From assembly GCA_964398655.1 (NCBI GenBank), contig CAYNNG010000009.1, positions 1 through 62,793 of the forward strand: 62,793 bases of DNA, in the 5' to 3' direction. Source of the DNA: SFFI01 sp964398655 (lineage in GTDB: Bacteria; Bacillota; Clostridia; Saccharofermentanales; DTU023). Made by a program: the position numbers and the translations under genes. Position 1 is the first letter of the stretch. Each line of letters begins with the position of its first letter. Below, in pieces: positions 51,384-60,234 of this stretch. Below the pieces are notes generated by a model. That model did not search any database and was not told the origin of the DNA. It saw only the letters and a program-made list of their open reading frames with translations.

Positions 51384-53132
51384 TTAGTCCTCCCTCTTAG
51401 CAATAAGCCGGCGGAATTCGCTTTGCAGTTCATCTTGAATAGCCTTAATTTCGGGCAGTTTGTCTTCCTCCACATAACGCATACGGGAGATCTTATTGTT
51501 GACTTCCATACTCTCAATCTCGGAGAGGTAAACGCCCTTATCCAGAGCTTTTAGGGCTTCATCGTAGAAGCTGAGGATAATGCCCAGCATGGCGTATTGT
51601 TTTTCCATGGAGCAGTAGGTATCAACCTCGTCAAAAGCGTTCTGCTGCAGGAAGTCTTCGCGCAGAGATTTAGCTGTAAAGAGCTTGAGCTGGTCAGGAT
51701 CAGACAGGGAGTCTTGACCTACCAGGCGCACAATTTCTTTCAGCTGGTCTTCGTCCTGCAAAAGTCCCATCGCCTTTTCCCGTAACTTGGAAAAACCGCG
51801 ATAATGCTTATCCATGAAAGCATCAATCTTGGCCTGATATAAGGAATAGGAAGAAAGCCAGTTAATAGCCGGGAAATGCCGGGCGTGGGAAAGGGCATAG
51901 TCCAAGCTCCAGAAGACCTTAACTATACGCAGGGTGGATTGGGTAACAGGTTCAGAAAGGTCACCGCCAGGAGGAGATACAGCCCCAATGATGGAGAGCG
52001 AGCCTTGCCGTTCGTCCGAGCCCAGACACTCTACGAGGCCGGCTCTTTCGTAGAATTCAGCCACGCGAGAGGAAAGGTAAGCGGGGTAACCTTCATCACC
52101 GGGCATCTCTTCCAGACGGCCAGACATTTCACGCATGGCTTCAGCCCACCGGGAGGTAGAGTCAGCCATGAGGGCTACAGAGTAACCCATATCTCGGTAA
52201 TATTCCGCAATCGTGACCCCCGTATAAACTGAAGCTTCACGTGCGGCAACCGGCATGTTAGAGGTATTGGCAATCAAGACCACCTTGTTCATGAGCGACT
52301 TGCCCGTCTTGGGGTCTTCAATTTCCGGGAACTCCATCAGAACGTCGGTCATTTCATTACCGCGCTCTCCGCAGCCAATGTAGATAATCACATCCGCGTC
52401 CGCCCATTTGGCCAACTGGTGCTGGATAACCGTTTTACCAGAGCCGAAAGGTCCAGGAATAGCTGCCGTGCCGCCCTTGGTTACAGGGAAGAAAGCATCA
52501 ATGATCCGCTGACCCGTAATCAGGGGCTCTTTAGGGTCAATCTTATGCTCAAAGGGACGGGGCTGACGCACAGGCCATCTCTGTAACATGCTGACCTCTT
52601 GGCCAGCAATAATCGCAATCGTATCTTCAACTTTAAAGATTCCAGACTCGATTTTTTCGATCTTGCCGGAAACTCCCGGGGGAACCATGATCTTGATCTG
52701 AATAATGTCGGTTTCTTGCACCGTACCCAAGATATCTCCGGTCACCACTTCATCGCCGACTTTAGCAGTAGCAATGAATTCCCAAGTCTTATTGCGCGGC
52801 AAGGCGGGAGCCGTTACACCCTTGGCTAAGAATTCGCCTGACAGTTCAGCCAACTGCCCCAGGGGACGTTGGATACCATCATAAATTTGGCCAATCAGAC
52901 CAGGCCCTAATTCTACAGACAGGGGCATATTCGTGGAAAAGACTTCTTCACCAGGTCCGATCCCGGTGGTTTCTTCATATACCTGGATTGATGCCTTATC
53001 GCCCCGCATCTCAATAACTTCACCAATCAATTGGTTAGTTGAGACTTCGACCACGTCGTAAATTCTGGCCTCATCCATGTTAACTGCTTCTACTAGAGGT
53101 CCAGACACTTTGGTAATAATGCCCTTTTTCAA
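51384..53132 (-). CDS. atpA: V-type ATPase catalytic subunit A
   Basis: This 582-aa subunit hydrolyses or makes ATP. Walker A is GPFGSGKT at 227-234 and CGERGNEMTDVLMEFPE is the family catalytic Glu region; the SGRLEEMPGDEGYPAYLSSR motif is intact. The start is TTG with GAGGA upstream. It directly adjoins atpB (stop and start abut). Confidence 0.97.
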   Translation of the reverse strand: MKKGIITKVSGPLVEAVNMDEARIYDVVEVSTNQLIGEVIEMRGDKASIQVYEETTGIGPGEEVFSTNMPLSVELGPGLIGQIYDGIQRPLGQLAELSGEFLAKGVTAPALPRNKTWEFIATAKVGDEVVTGDILGTVQETDIIQIKIMVPPGVSGKIEKIESGIFKVEDTIAIIAGQEVSMLQRWPVRQPRPFEHKIDPKEPLITGQRIIDAFFPVTKGGTAAIPGPFGSGKTVIQHQLAKWADADVIIYIGCGERGNEMTDVLMEFPEIEDPKTGKSLMNKVVLIANTSNMPVAAREASVYTGVTIAEYYRDMGYSVALMADSTSRWAEAMREMSGRLEEMPGDEGYPAYLSSRVAEFYERAGLVECLGSDERQGSLSIIGAVSPPGGDLSEPVTQSTLRIVKVFWSLDYALSHARHFPAINWLSSYSLYQAKIDAFMDKHYRGFSKLREKAMGLLQDEDQLKEIVRLVGQDSLSDPDQLKLFTAKSLREDFLQQNAFDEVDTYCSMEKQYAMLGIILSFYDEALKALDKGVYLSEIESMEVNNKISRMRYVEEDKLPEIKAIQDELQSEFRRLIAKRED

Positions 53133-53164
53133 TGGAATCCTCGCTTTCTGTATCCTAAAGATAA

Positions 53165-53479
53165 CTATTCATTAAAAATGTTATGGCCCACGGCCTTTTC
53201 AACACGTTTGTAGATGGCTTCCTTGCCCAGACCCCGGCTGCCTTGGCGGTCAGGTATGGGAATAATGGCAGGAATAATCTTATCGTCATAGCGGGCTATG
53301 GTATCCGGAATTAACTGAGCCAGGGCTTCCGTGATGTAAATAACCGCTGCCCCCTCTTTAGCCAGACTATCCACCGCATTGCGGGCTTCATCCGGTGTCG
53401 TGGGGGTATGAACTTCCAAGCCCAGGGCCCTAAAACCCAAGACTGACTCTCTATCACCAACTACAGCCACTTTATGCAT
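53165..53479 (-). CDS. atpF: V-type ATPase subunit F
   Basis: This 104-aa small rotor-shaft subunit has the N-terminal Rossmann-like segment VAVVGDRESVLGFRALG and the later PAIIPIPDRQGSRGLG. GAGGAG precedes the ATG. It lies between atpC and atpA, the usual place. Confidence 0.95.
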   Translation of the reverse strand: MHKVAVVGDRESVLGFRALGLEVHTPTTPDEARNAVDSLAKEGAAVIYITEALAQLIPDTIARYDDKIIPAIIPIPDRQGSRGLGKEAIYKRVEKAVGHNIFNE

Positions 53480-53494
53480 GTCCGCTCTCCTCTC

Positions 53495-54505
53495 TTAATC
53501 CGCCAAGCGCAGGCGAGCCGCTCTTTGCGCGGCATTCAAGTCGCTCTGCAAGCCAATCATCAGGGTGCGGATGTTCTGGATCTCTGTTTGGCGCAGGAGA
53601 TAATAGGCAAAGAGAATCTCCGGCCCGTAGGTCATGCGCTGGGCTTTTCGGGCTAGATTTAAACTGGCCTCATCGCGGCGCTTTTCCAGGTAAGCGATGT
53701 CGCCCTGGTCTGCCGCCTGAGTCCAAGCATCCAGCAGACCATCCGTCGCGCCCGCGGCTTTAAGCTCCGACCTTGTAGGCAGGTCAGCTTGCCCATATAG
53801 GCCCGCTAAAATCTCCTTATGCAAAGTTCCGCCTGGCAGGAAGGCAAAGTCAAACAGAGGCTGGGGTTTTCCAGCCCGCTTCATGCGCAGGAAAATAGCC
53901 AGATTTTGATAGTCTGTCTGTTCTTGCTGCCAGGCACAAATCAGGTCCGAGCCTAATTCCTTGGTAAGTTGAGCCATATCCGCGTATAAGGCCTTGTCCA
54001 GGATAATTTCCAAACGTTCAGGGTCCTGGTGCTTTTTATAGTCGCTTACTACCTCAGCAATCGCGATTTCTTCTGGGCTCTCCTGAGAGTTTTGCTCCGG
54101 ATGAGCAAAAAGGTTCTCCAGGTAACGCAGGTCAAAATCTTCTACCTCAACCAAGAGGTGTGAAAGATCTTGGTCCAGCACGTCCATCTTGGCCAAAACC
54201 TTAAGGTTATGGTAAAGGTCTTGGAGAGAGATGAGACGGAGCAAGGGACTGCCCGGGGCCGCGCCGCGCAGCTCCCTGCGCAGGCGGATACTTTCCATGT
54301 TGAGCGATTCATCGTAACTCAGGCCGTCAACTTCCATGCGGTTGCCATAGGGTGTTTCCTTAAGAAACTGTAAGCCCTCACCAAAGTTGGACACCTGGCG
54401 AAAGCGGACCCAGTCTTCAGGCTTGAGCAAGCGGCGCTCAAAGAGCCTGACCCTGGTAGAGGCGTAGATATAATCTTCTGGCTTTGTGTATCTTTGCTGG
54501 GCCAT
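53495..54505 (-). CDS. atpC: V-type ATPase subunit C
   Basis: This 336-aa helical subunit (family of yeast d / E. hirae NtpC) links the rotor shaft to the membrane ring. YIYASTRVRLFERRLLKPED opens it, and YYLLRQTEIQNIRTLMIGL near the C-terminus is the signature. It lies 9 bp after atpE. Confidence 0.95.
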   Translation of the reverse strand: MAQQRYTKPEDYIYASTRVRLFERRLLKPEDWVRFRQVSNFGEGLQFLKETPYGNRMEVDGLSYDESLNMESIRLRRELRGAAPGSPLLRLISLQDLYHNLKVLAKMDVLDQDLSHLLVEVEDFDLRYLENLFAHPEQNSQESPEEIAIAEVVSDYKKHQDPERLEIILDKALYADMAQLTKELGSDLICAWQQEQTDYQNLAIFLRMKRAGKPQPLFDFAFLPGGTLHKEILAGLYGQADLPTRSELKAAGATDGLLDAWTQAADQGDIAYLEKRRDEASLNLARKAQRMTYGPEILFAYYLLRQTEIQNIRTLMIGLQSDLNAAQRAARLRLAD

Positions 54506-54514
54506 AAGCTAAAC

Positions 54515-55063
54515 CTATGCCTTCTGCACTAGCTCAAGCAGGGCCTGCTCTAGATCATCTCGCTGGAATTCTAAGATCTCCAGATAGTCATGCTTTTCGC
54601 TGACCCCGCCTCGGCGCAGGGCAAATCCCGATTTCAGGTTAGGATCGTACTCTACAGGTATCTCCGGTGGGAGGGCCAGTTTACGGCCAATAGGCAGGAC
54701 CAAAACATCTCCGGTCTCCGGCTCATAGCTTTCCAGTCTGGCTTTAACAAGGTTCAAAAGTTCTCGGTCTGACATACCAAGCAGCTTGGCCTTGGCCTGC
54801 TCAAAAATCCGGTTAATCAGATCCTGCTGGGCAGAAAGTACCAAGTCGCGGGCCTGCAAATGCGCACCGGCCATGATGTGGTCTTTGCTCGCTTCAGCTT
54901 TATCTTCAGCGTACTTGACCTGTCTGGCAATTTCCGCCTCCAGCTGGGCTTTAACGCCTTCTAAATAGGAGTTGGAATCTTTCTGAGCCCGGTCGAGGAT
55001 CGCTTCAGCCTCTGCTTTGGCTTCCGACTGTATTTTGTTAGTGATATTGTCCAAGTTCGACAT
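54515..55063 (-). CDS. atpE: V-type ATPase subunit E
   Basis: This 182-aa peripheral-stalk subunit has a long N-terminal helix with many Ala, Glu and Lys (ITNKIQSEAKAEAEAILDRA) and a small C-terminal domain. GAGGA precedes the ATG. It pairs with the G/H-type subunit encoded at the head of the operon. Confidence 0.93.
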   Translation of the reverse strand: MSNLDNITNKIQSEAKAEAEAILDRAQKDSNSYLEGVKAQLEAEIARQVKYAEDKAEASKDHIMAGAHLQARDLVLSAQQDLINRIFEQAKAKLLGMSDRELLNLVKARLESYEPETGDVLVLPIGRKLALPPEIPVEYDPNLKSGFALRRGGVSEKHDYLEILEFQRDDLEQALLELVQKA

Positions 55064-55092
55064 GCAGTCCTCGATTCCTCTCTGCTCCTTGC

Positions 55093-55560
55093 TTAGGCGA
55101 TTTTGCCCAGCAGCATGATGGAAATGACCAGAGCTAAGATGGCGTAGGTCTCAACCATAACCGCCAAGATAATACCCTTGGTGGACTGGCTCTCGTTTTT
55201 AATCAGGAGGTCAATGTCGGCCAGGGCTACTTTAGCCTGATAAATGGCGGAGTAGTAACCTACAAAAGCCATGGGCAGGCAGGCAATTAAGACAGCTAGA
55301 CCATTCTGTAAGCTCATATCCATACCGCCCTTGCCCATGGCTAGGATACCAATAATGAAGCCGTAAAGGCCTTGGGTACCAGGTAAGAGCTGGAAGATCA
55401 GGGCTTTAGCAAATTTCTGAGGTTCATCAATCAAGAGTGCGGCAGAAGCTTCACCTACGGAACCTACGCACTTAGCAGAGCCGATTCCAGGTAAAAGAGC
55501 AGCCAGGGCAGCGCCGATTAACATAAAGATGAATCCCCCGTAGTTTGTAAAAAAGTTCAT
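55093..55560 (-). CDS. atpK: V-type ATPase subunit K (membrane rotor), Na+-type ligands
   Basis: This 155-aa proteolipid has four hydrophobic helices. Counted from the ATG at 55560, L59, T62 and Q63 (LLPGTQGLYGF), Q108 (YQAK) and E137 (VETYAILALV) match, with a constant offset of two, the Na+ ligands L61, T64, Q65, Q110 and E139 of E. hirae NtpK. The ring should carry Na+. The ATG at 55560 is preferred because GGAGG overlaps the earlier ATG. Confidence 0.95.
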   Translation of the reverse strand: MNFFTNYGGFIFMLIGAALAALLPGIGSAKCVGSVGEASAALLIDEPQKFAKALIFQLLPGTQGLYGFIIGILAMGKGGMDMSLQNGLAVLIACLPMAFVGYYSAIYQAKVALADIDLLIKNESQSTKGIILAVMVETYAILALVISIMLLGKIA

Positions 55561-55689
55561 GTTTTCCTCCATTTGTACAATAAATTGCTTTTTCTATCTT
55601 TAAAGCCCGCAGGCCTTAAATACTATTTAGTGATTTCCCGGCGGCTAGGCTTTTTTAACATAAGCTCAGCGGCTGGGATAGTTCCTTAG

Positions 55690-57663
55690 TTATTTGATTT
55701 CGACATATTCGCTGTCGGCCCTAAAGCGCTTGAAGGGTATGCCACCGCCTTCATAAAACTTGCCAAAGAACTCTACGTAAATCAGACGCAGAGTATGGAC
55801 GTAGGCAGAAAGTCCAGACAAGAAAATGTTAAAGAGGTGGAAGACCAAAAGGACCACCAGGGACAGGATAAAGCCCGGCACCGACCCCATGAGCATGCCT
55901 GCAATGAGGTTAACCGCGTAGCCGATAAAGCCGCCCGACATCGCCAGGGCGGTCAAGCGGGCGAAAGACACGATATCGCCAATCCAGGAAGAAACGCCGT
56001 AAACATTGTAGGCGCCCCAGCCCAGCCGTCCTCCCCAGGATTTTTCATCCCGGGCAGAAAAGAGTAAAACTAGGACCACACCGGCAATGATCATCCCCAA
56101 ATAAATAGGCTTATTACTTTCACTCAGGCCGATCTGGGATCCGAACAGCAAGAGGGCAATGCCAATAATCATCAAATACCAGGAAATGACATCAGCTAAA
56201 AGTCCAATGGGATCCTTGTCCCTTATCTTCATGTAGCCATTCACGCCCAAGCCAAAGGAGAGCATCACCAAGCCAAAAACGAAGGAGAAAACCAACATTT
56301 GGTCGGTATCCCGCGTAGGACTTAAGGCGCCAATTAGAGGTATAAAGGGTGGAATATCTAGGGCGAAAAACGAGCCATAGATAAGGCCTACGACCATAGA
56401 GGGAACAGAGAGAATGTTGAAAAAGCGGATCGTCCGCTTCATGGATGGCTTAAGCTTAAAAATTTTCAGAACGGCAAAGGTCAAAATAAAGATGAGCAAG
56501 GCATAACCAAAGTCACCCAGCATCATGGAAAAACACGCGGCATACCAAGGCATGACCACGGGCGTGGGGTCAATTTCGTCATAGCGGGGAATAGCAAAGG
56601 TTTCAACTACATCCTCAAAAGGCTCCACCAAGGAGTTATTGCGGAGCATGACAGGTACTTCCGCTACTTTTTCATCGTGCCGTTCAACACTTTCAATATC
56701 TAGCAGGTAGTCCTTTTCCAGAGTAGAAGCTAGGTTTTTTTCCAGCTCCTCTTTACGATCCAGAGGCAGATAAAGCTCTAGGATAAACACATGAGGGCTG
56801 GCAATAAAACTGTTCCTGGCCTGTTCTTGCAAGATCTCATTGCGCAGCCACTCGGCCCGCAATTTTAGTTTATCCAGGTTCCGCTCGGACAAGTCCTCCA
56901 GTTCCTTGCTAATATTTTCACTTTCCTCTTCCAGCTTTTTAATCCGCCGGCTGGTCTCTGCGCTCAGCTCTTCTGCAGTTTGGTTATAGGGCAGTTTCTT
57001 TGCCGCAAAGGCAAACTCTCTTAAAGTTTCCTCTACATAGTTTTTCTCTGCGTCAGTATAGAGGAGGAGGAAATAGAGGTTCTTCTCATCAGAACTCAAG
57101 ACTTCAAAATACGTTTCTTTAGTATCTGTAAGCCTGCGGCGGAAAAAGTCTTCAGACTTTCTGGGTATAGTCCCCAAGGCATAGCTGATAGTTTTGAGTT
57201 TGTCCAGGTCAGCAATGGTAACATCTAGCTTCTTGTAGGCTTGCAGGTTGCTGCGTTCTGCCCTGGCCTGGCTGGTCAGTTCTTTGTTGTGGGAGAGATT
57301 GCGCAGCTTGTAGCGGATTTCCAAGGCCTTAGCCCGCATGTTCAGGTTACTGGCCTGGGTCTTGGCTTCGGCATAGGTCATTTCCGGCAAAGCGGAATTC
57401 AAGTAAGCCGAAAGACCTGGTGTGGGCTTCAGCGCCTCCAGTCCTTCAATGGCATGGTTGAGGGCCGCTAGTTCTTCTTCCAGAGAAGCTAATTTTGCTC
57501 CTGCCTGGTCGCCATGCAGGAGGTTTTCATATTCTTCTGACTGAAAGTCATCGGCTAAGTCAGCAAAATGGATATCGCCCATAGCCTGCAAGGCTTGCAG
57601 CAATTTATGTTTTTCTGAATCAAAGGCCGTCAGATGGGCCCTGGCCATCTTAACGATCGCCAT
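55690..57663 (-). CDS. atpI: V-type ATPase subunit I (a-subunit stator)
   Basis: This 657-aa subunit has a soluble coiled-coil N-terminal half (to about residue 365) and seven to eight membrane helices. The key arginine is in YVHTLRLIYVEFFGKFYEGG near the C-terminus. PWYAACFSMMLGDFGYALL and SFARLTALAMSGGFIGYAVN are typical. It carries the ion half-channels. The start overlaps the end of the upstream H-type gene by 14 bp. Confidence 0.96.
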   Translation of the reverse strand: MAIVKMARAHLTAFDSEKHKLLQALQAMGDIHFADLADDFQSEEYENLLHGDQAGAKLASLEEELAALNHAIEGLEALKPTPGLSAYLNSALPEMTYAEAKTQASNLNMRAKALEIRYKLRNLSHNKELTSQARAERSNLQAYKKLDVTIADLDKLKTISYALGTIPRKSEDFFRRRLTDTKETYFEVLSSDEKNLYFLLLYTDAEKNYVEETLREFAFAAKKLPYNQTAEELSAETSRRIKKLEEESENISKELEDLSERNLDKLKLRAEWLRNEILQEQARNSFIASPHVFILELYLPLDRKEELEKNLASTLEKDYLLDIESVERHDEKVAEVPVMLRNNSLVEPFEDVVETFAIPRYDEIDPTPVVMPWYAACFSMMLGDFGYALLIFILTFAVLKIFKLKPSMKRTIRFFNILSVPSMVVGLIYGSFFALDIPPFIPLIGALSPTRDTDQMLVFSFVFGLVMLSFGLGVNGYMKIRDKDPIGLLADVISWYLMIIGIALLLFGSQIGLSESNKPIYLGMIIAGVVLVLLFSARDEKSWGGRLGWGAYNVYGVSSWIGDIVSFARLTALAMSGGFIGYAVNLIAGMLMGSVPGFILSLVVLLVFHLFNIFLSGLSAYVHTLRLIYVEFFGKFYEGGGIPFKRFRADSEYVEIK

Positions 57664-57973
57664 AAGACAACACCTGTGTTACCACAAAATCCACGGCCTC
57701 ATGCATGAGTTCCGGCGGTAAATTTTGATAGCGCTGGGCTTCTTTTTGCGCCGCGTCCAGAAGGGGCTGGGCCTTAGCCTCGGCTTCTTCTTGGGCCTTA
57801 GCATTCATGGCTGCGATCTTCTCCTCCGCCTCTGCCCAAAGTTGATCAGATAAGTCCTGGGCTTGACTGGCGAGTGTACGCGAGTGTTCTTCCGCCTGGA
57901 TTTTGGCCTCTCCAATGAGGTCCGCGGCTGCTTTTTCTGCCGCATAAATTGCTTGGATTGCTTCTTTAGCCAT
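57650..57973 (-). CDS. atpH: V-type ATPase subunit H/G-like stalk protein
   Basis: This 107-aa mostly helical protein (EAIQAIYAAEKAAADLIGEA) has the long Ala/Glu coiled coil of archaeal-type subunit H or eukaryotic G, which forms the peripheral stalk with E. It heads the operon, with GGAG before the ATG. Assignment is mainly from position, size and coiled-coil character. Confidence 0.85.
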   Translation of the reverse strand: MAKEAIQAIYAAEKAAADLIGEAKIQAEEHSRTLASQAQDLSDQLWAEAEEKIAAMNAKAQEEAEAKAQPLLDAAQKEAQRYQNLPPELMHEAVDFVVTQVLSYGDR

Positions 57974-58205
57974 ATAGTCTCCTAGGGTCTGACTCTTAGT
58001 TTTTCAGCTAAGAGTATCGAAAGCTCTAATGCTGCGCTTATATCACTAAATATATTTTCTTATATCAACGTCTTGCTCCATGTTTCGCCAATCGTCTTTG
58101 GCTATCCACGGAAGCGGGAAAATGTTAGTTCTGTCCTTATATCTTACTGTAAAAGCAGATAAACATGTGACAAGCGTTAACATCACCATATTGTAGCACG
58201 CTAAC

Positions 58206-59645
58206 TTATTCTTTGTCTTTGAGCCCCTCATTCTCCGCTTTTTTTAGCGCTGTCTCCATGGGGATATCCCCTAGCTCTTGCTCATGCGGCTGGTTCATTT
58301 GCCACTCAAATTTCTTACGCCACTTGCCAAAGTAGAAGAAGCTGGAGGAGAGGATACAACCAATCAGCCAACCTATAGGATAGGAATAATATACGTACTC
58401 TTTGCCAAAGTTATTTGCGATATAGTAAGCCGTCGGGATTCTGGCCAGCCAGAGCGAGACCATAGAAGAAATCATGGGCATCGTCGCCCGGCCTACACCG
58501 CGCAAGGCTGAGTTAAGCGTGAACAGGATGGCCAGCAAAAAGTAAAAAGGCAAGACTGCGTGGAGGTAATAAATACCGGTCTCAATCATGCCAGGGTCAT
58601 TGCCAAACAAGCTCAGCAGGAATCTAGATAAGGGGTAGGTAATACCGGAGGTTATCAAGGCGATGCCCACGTTCAGGACCAAGGCAGCCCTAAGGCCATG
58701 TTGCACCCGGTTCATATCCTTCGCGCCTACATTCTGCCCTACATAAGTAGTTGTAGCATTGGCCAGAGACTGCACGGGCAGGAAGACCAGTGTATCGATC
58801 TTGTTGGCCCCGTTAAAACCGGCCGTAAACACGTACCCATAACTGTTGATCAAGGAGTACATGGTCATAGCTCCTATAGAAAAAATTACATTTTGCAGGG
58901 CGGAGGGAATGCCAATGGATAGGGACTCTTTAATCAGGCTACGCTCAAAATCCAGCTTTAATAAGTTGATTTTGACATATTCAACTTTACGATTAAGGTG
59001 CACTAGGCCCATAATCCAGGAAAAGCCCTGGGCCAAAATCGTGGCCAAGGCAGCACCCCGGACCCCCATGGCTAAGGGGCCCACAAAGAGCAAGTCCAGC
59101 ACGATATTAATCATGGCAGAACTAGCCAGAAGCTTGAGCGAAGTCACACTGTCGCCCAGACCTTGCAGGAGGCCTGCGTTTAGGTTATAGCCCAAGGTAA
59201 AGGCTAGCCCTAAGAATATAACCTGAAGGTATTCCGTAGCCAGAGTCAGGGTGCCGTCATCTGGCACATTTAAGAGCACCAAGACCGGCTGCGAGCCCAA
59301 GAAACCAATAATGGTGAAGGGTATCACTAAGTAGAAACAGAGCTTGTATATAGTATTGGAAATTAAGTGAACCTTATCATAGTCTTTGGCACCCACAGCC
59401 TGAGAAACCATGACCGTAGCTGCAATTCCCAAGCCCACGAAGAAAGAGATCAAGCCAAAAATGAAGGGGTTGCCCGCGCCTACCGCGGCCAAGGCCTGCG
59501 TACCAAGGATATTGCCCACAATGATGGAGTCTACCGTGTTGTAGAGGACCTGGAAAAGGTTACCTAAGAGCATGGGGATGGCAAATTGGATAATACGCTT
59601 ATAGGGAGAACCCGCCGTCATGTCTACTAATTTTGTGTGTGCCAT
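58206..59645 (-). CDS. MATE family multidrug/cation antiporter
   Basis: This 479-aa membrane protein has 12 predicted helices. MTAGSPYKRIIQFAIPMLL opens it; LYNTVDSIIVGNILGTQALA is the MATE signature, and the second half begins near KESLSIGIPSALQNVIF. The C-terminal tail is polar and acidic. AAGGGGG precedes the ATG. It is upstream of the V-ATPase operon on the same strand but separated by ~230 bp with no obvious gene. If Na+-driven, it could use the gradient made by that pump; this is inference. Confidence 0.92.
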   Translation of the reverse strand: MAHTKLVDMTAGSPYKRIIQFAIPMLLGNLFQVLYNTVDSIIVGNILGTQALAAVGAGNPFIFGLISFFVGLGIAATVMVSQAVGAKDYDKVHLISNTIYKLCFYLVIPFTIIGFLGSQPVLVLLNVPDDGTLTLATEYLQVIFLGLAFTLGYNLNAGLLQGLGDSVTSLKLLASSAMINIVLDLLFVGPLAMGVRGAALATILAQGFSWIMGLVHLNRKVEYVKINLLKLDFERSLIKESLSIGIPSALQNVIFSIGAMTMYSLINSYGYVFTAGFNGANKIDTLVFLPVQSLANATTTYVGQNVGAKDMNRVQHGLRAALVLNVGIALITSGITYPLSRFLLSLFGNDPGMIETGIYYLHAVLPFYFLLAILFTLNSALRGVGRATMPMISSMVSLWLARIPTAYYIANNFGKEYVYYSYPIGWLIGCILSSSFFYFGKWRKKFEWQMNQPHEQELGDIPMETALKKAENEGLKDKE

Positions 59646-59807
59646 AAAATTACCCCCTTTGCCCCCTCAAACGGCTAATTCTTCAGCCTGAAAACCAGCG
59701 CTTAGCCTGCTGGTCTGAAGGCAAACTAACGTGTTAAGCTAGTTGGAGTTGACAAAATGTCAACCAGTTAATTGTAGCAAAAATTCTGATAGAGAGGTAT
59801 ACACAAA

Positions 59808-60047
59808 ATGCCTGCAGCGGTAAAGGTGCTGGACCTTCATCACATGAATACATATCAAGCAGGCGTGGCAATAGAAGCCGCGCTGCGCAGGTCATGGGGC
59901 GTTTACACTATCCGCCTGGTCCACGGCCATCACTCTGGCACCGTCCTGCGCGATTTCATCCGGGAGACTTACGAGGCAGATCCCAGAATTTTGCGCCTGG
60001 AGACCAGGGGGCCAAGCGTCACAGACCTGTGCTTAAAAGATTTGTAG
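59808..60047 (+). CDS. Small stand-alone Smr-domain-like protein
   Basis: This 79-aa protein has LDLHHMNTYQAGVAIEAAL and then RLVHGHHSGTVLRDFI, which match the two Smr (small MutS-related) motifs LDLHG and HGxGxGxLR. Smr domains are found as MutS2 tails and as stand-alone nucleases acting on RNA or DNA. Here the first motif reads LDLHH and the second HGHHSG, so key glycines are partly replaced by His; nuclease activity is uncertain. GAGG precedes the ATG. It is a single plus-strand gene. Confidence 0.75.
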   Translation: MPAAVKVLDLHHMNTYQAGVAIEAALRRSWGVYTIRLVHGHHSGTVLRDFIRETYEADPRILRLETRGPSVTDLCLKDL

Positions 60048-60166
60048 TTCCAGCTGAGACTTATTTGTAACTTTTACTTAAGTTTACTTATAGCTAAAAT
60101 AGATAAATTGAGCCTACTTGCAAACACTTAAACCCCTAAATTTTAGCTTTTTCATCAATTCTATGG

Positions 60167-60181
60167 ATTGAGTTTCTCAAT
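60167..60181. promoter_or_regulatory. Palindrome ATTGAG-TTT-CTCAAT, possible LysR-type operator
   Basis: This perfect 6-3-6 inverted repeat contains T-N11-A, the general pattern of LysR-type binding sites. It lies about 54 bp before the LysR-type gene, as expected for an autoregulatory site. No divergent target gene is close; the Smr-like gene upstream points the same way. Confidence 0.5.
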
Positions 60182-60234
60182 GGTATGCATCTGTTGTAAA
60201 ATCAGGCTACCATACTGAATAAGGGGGTTATATT

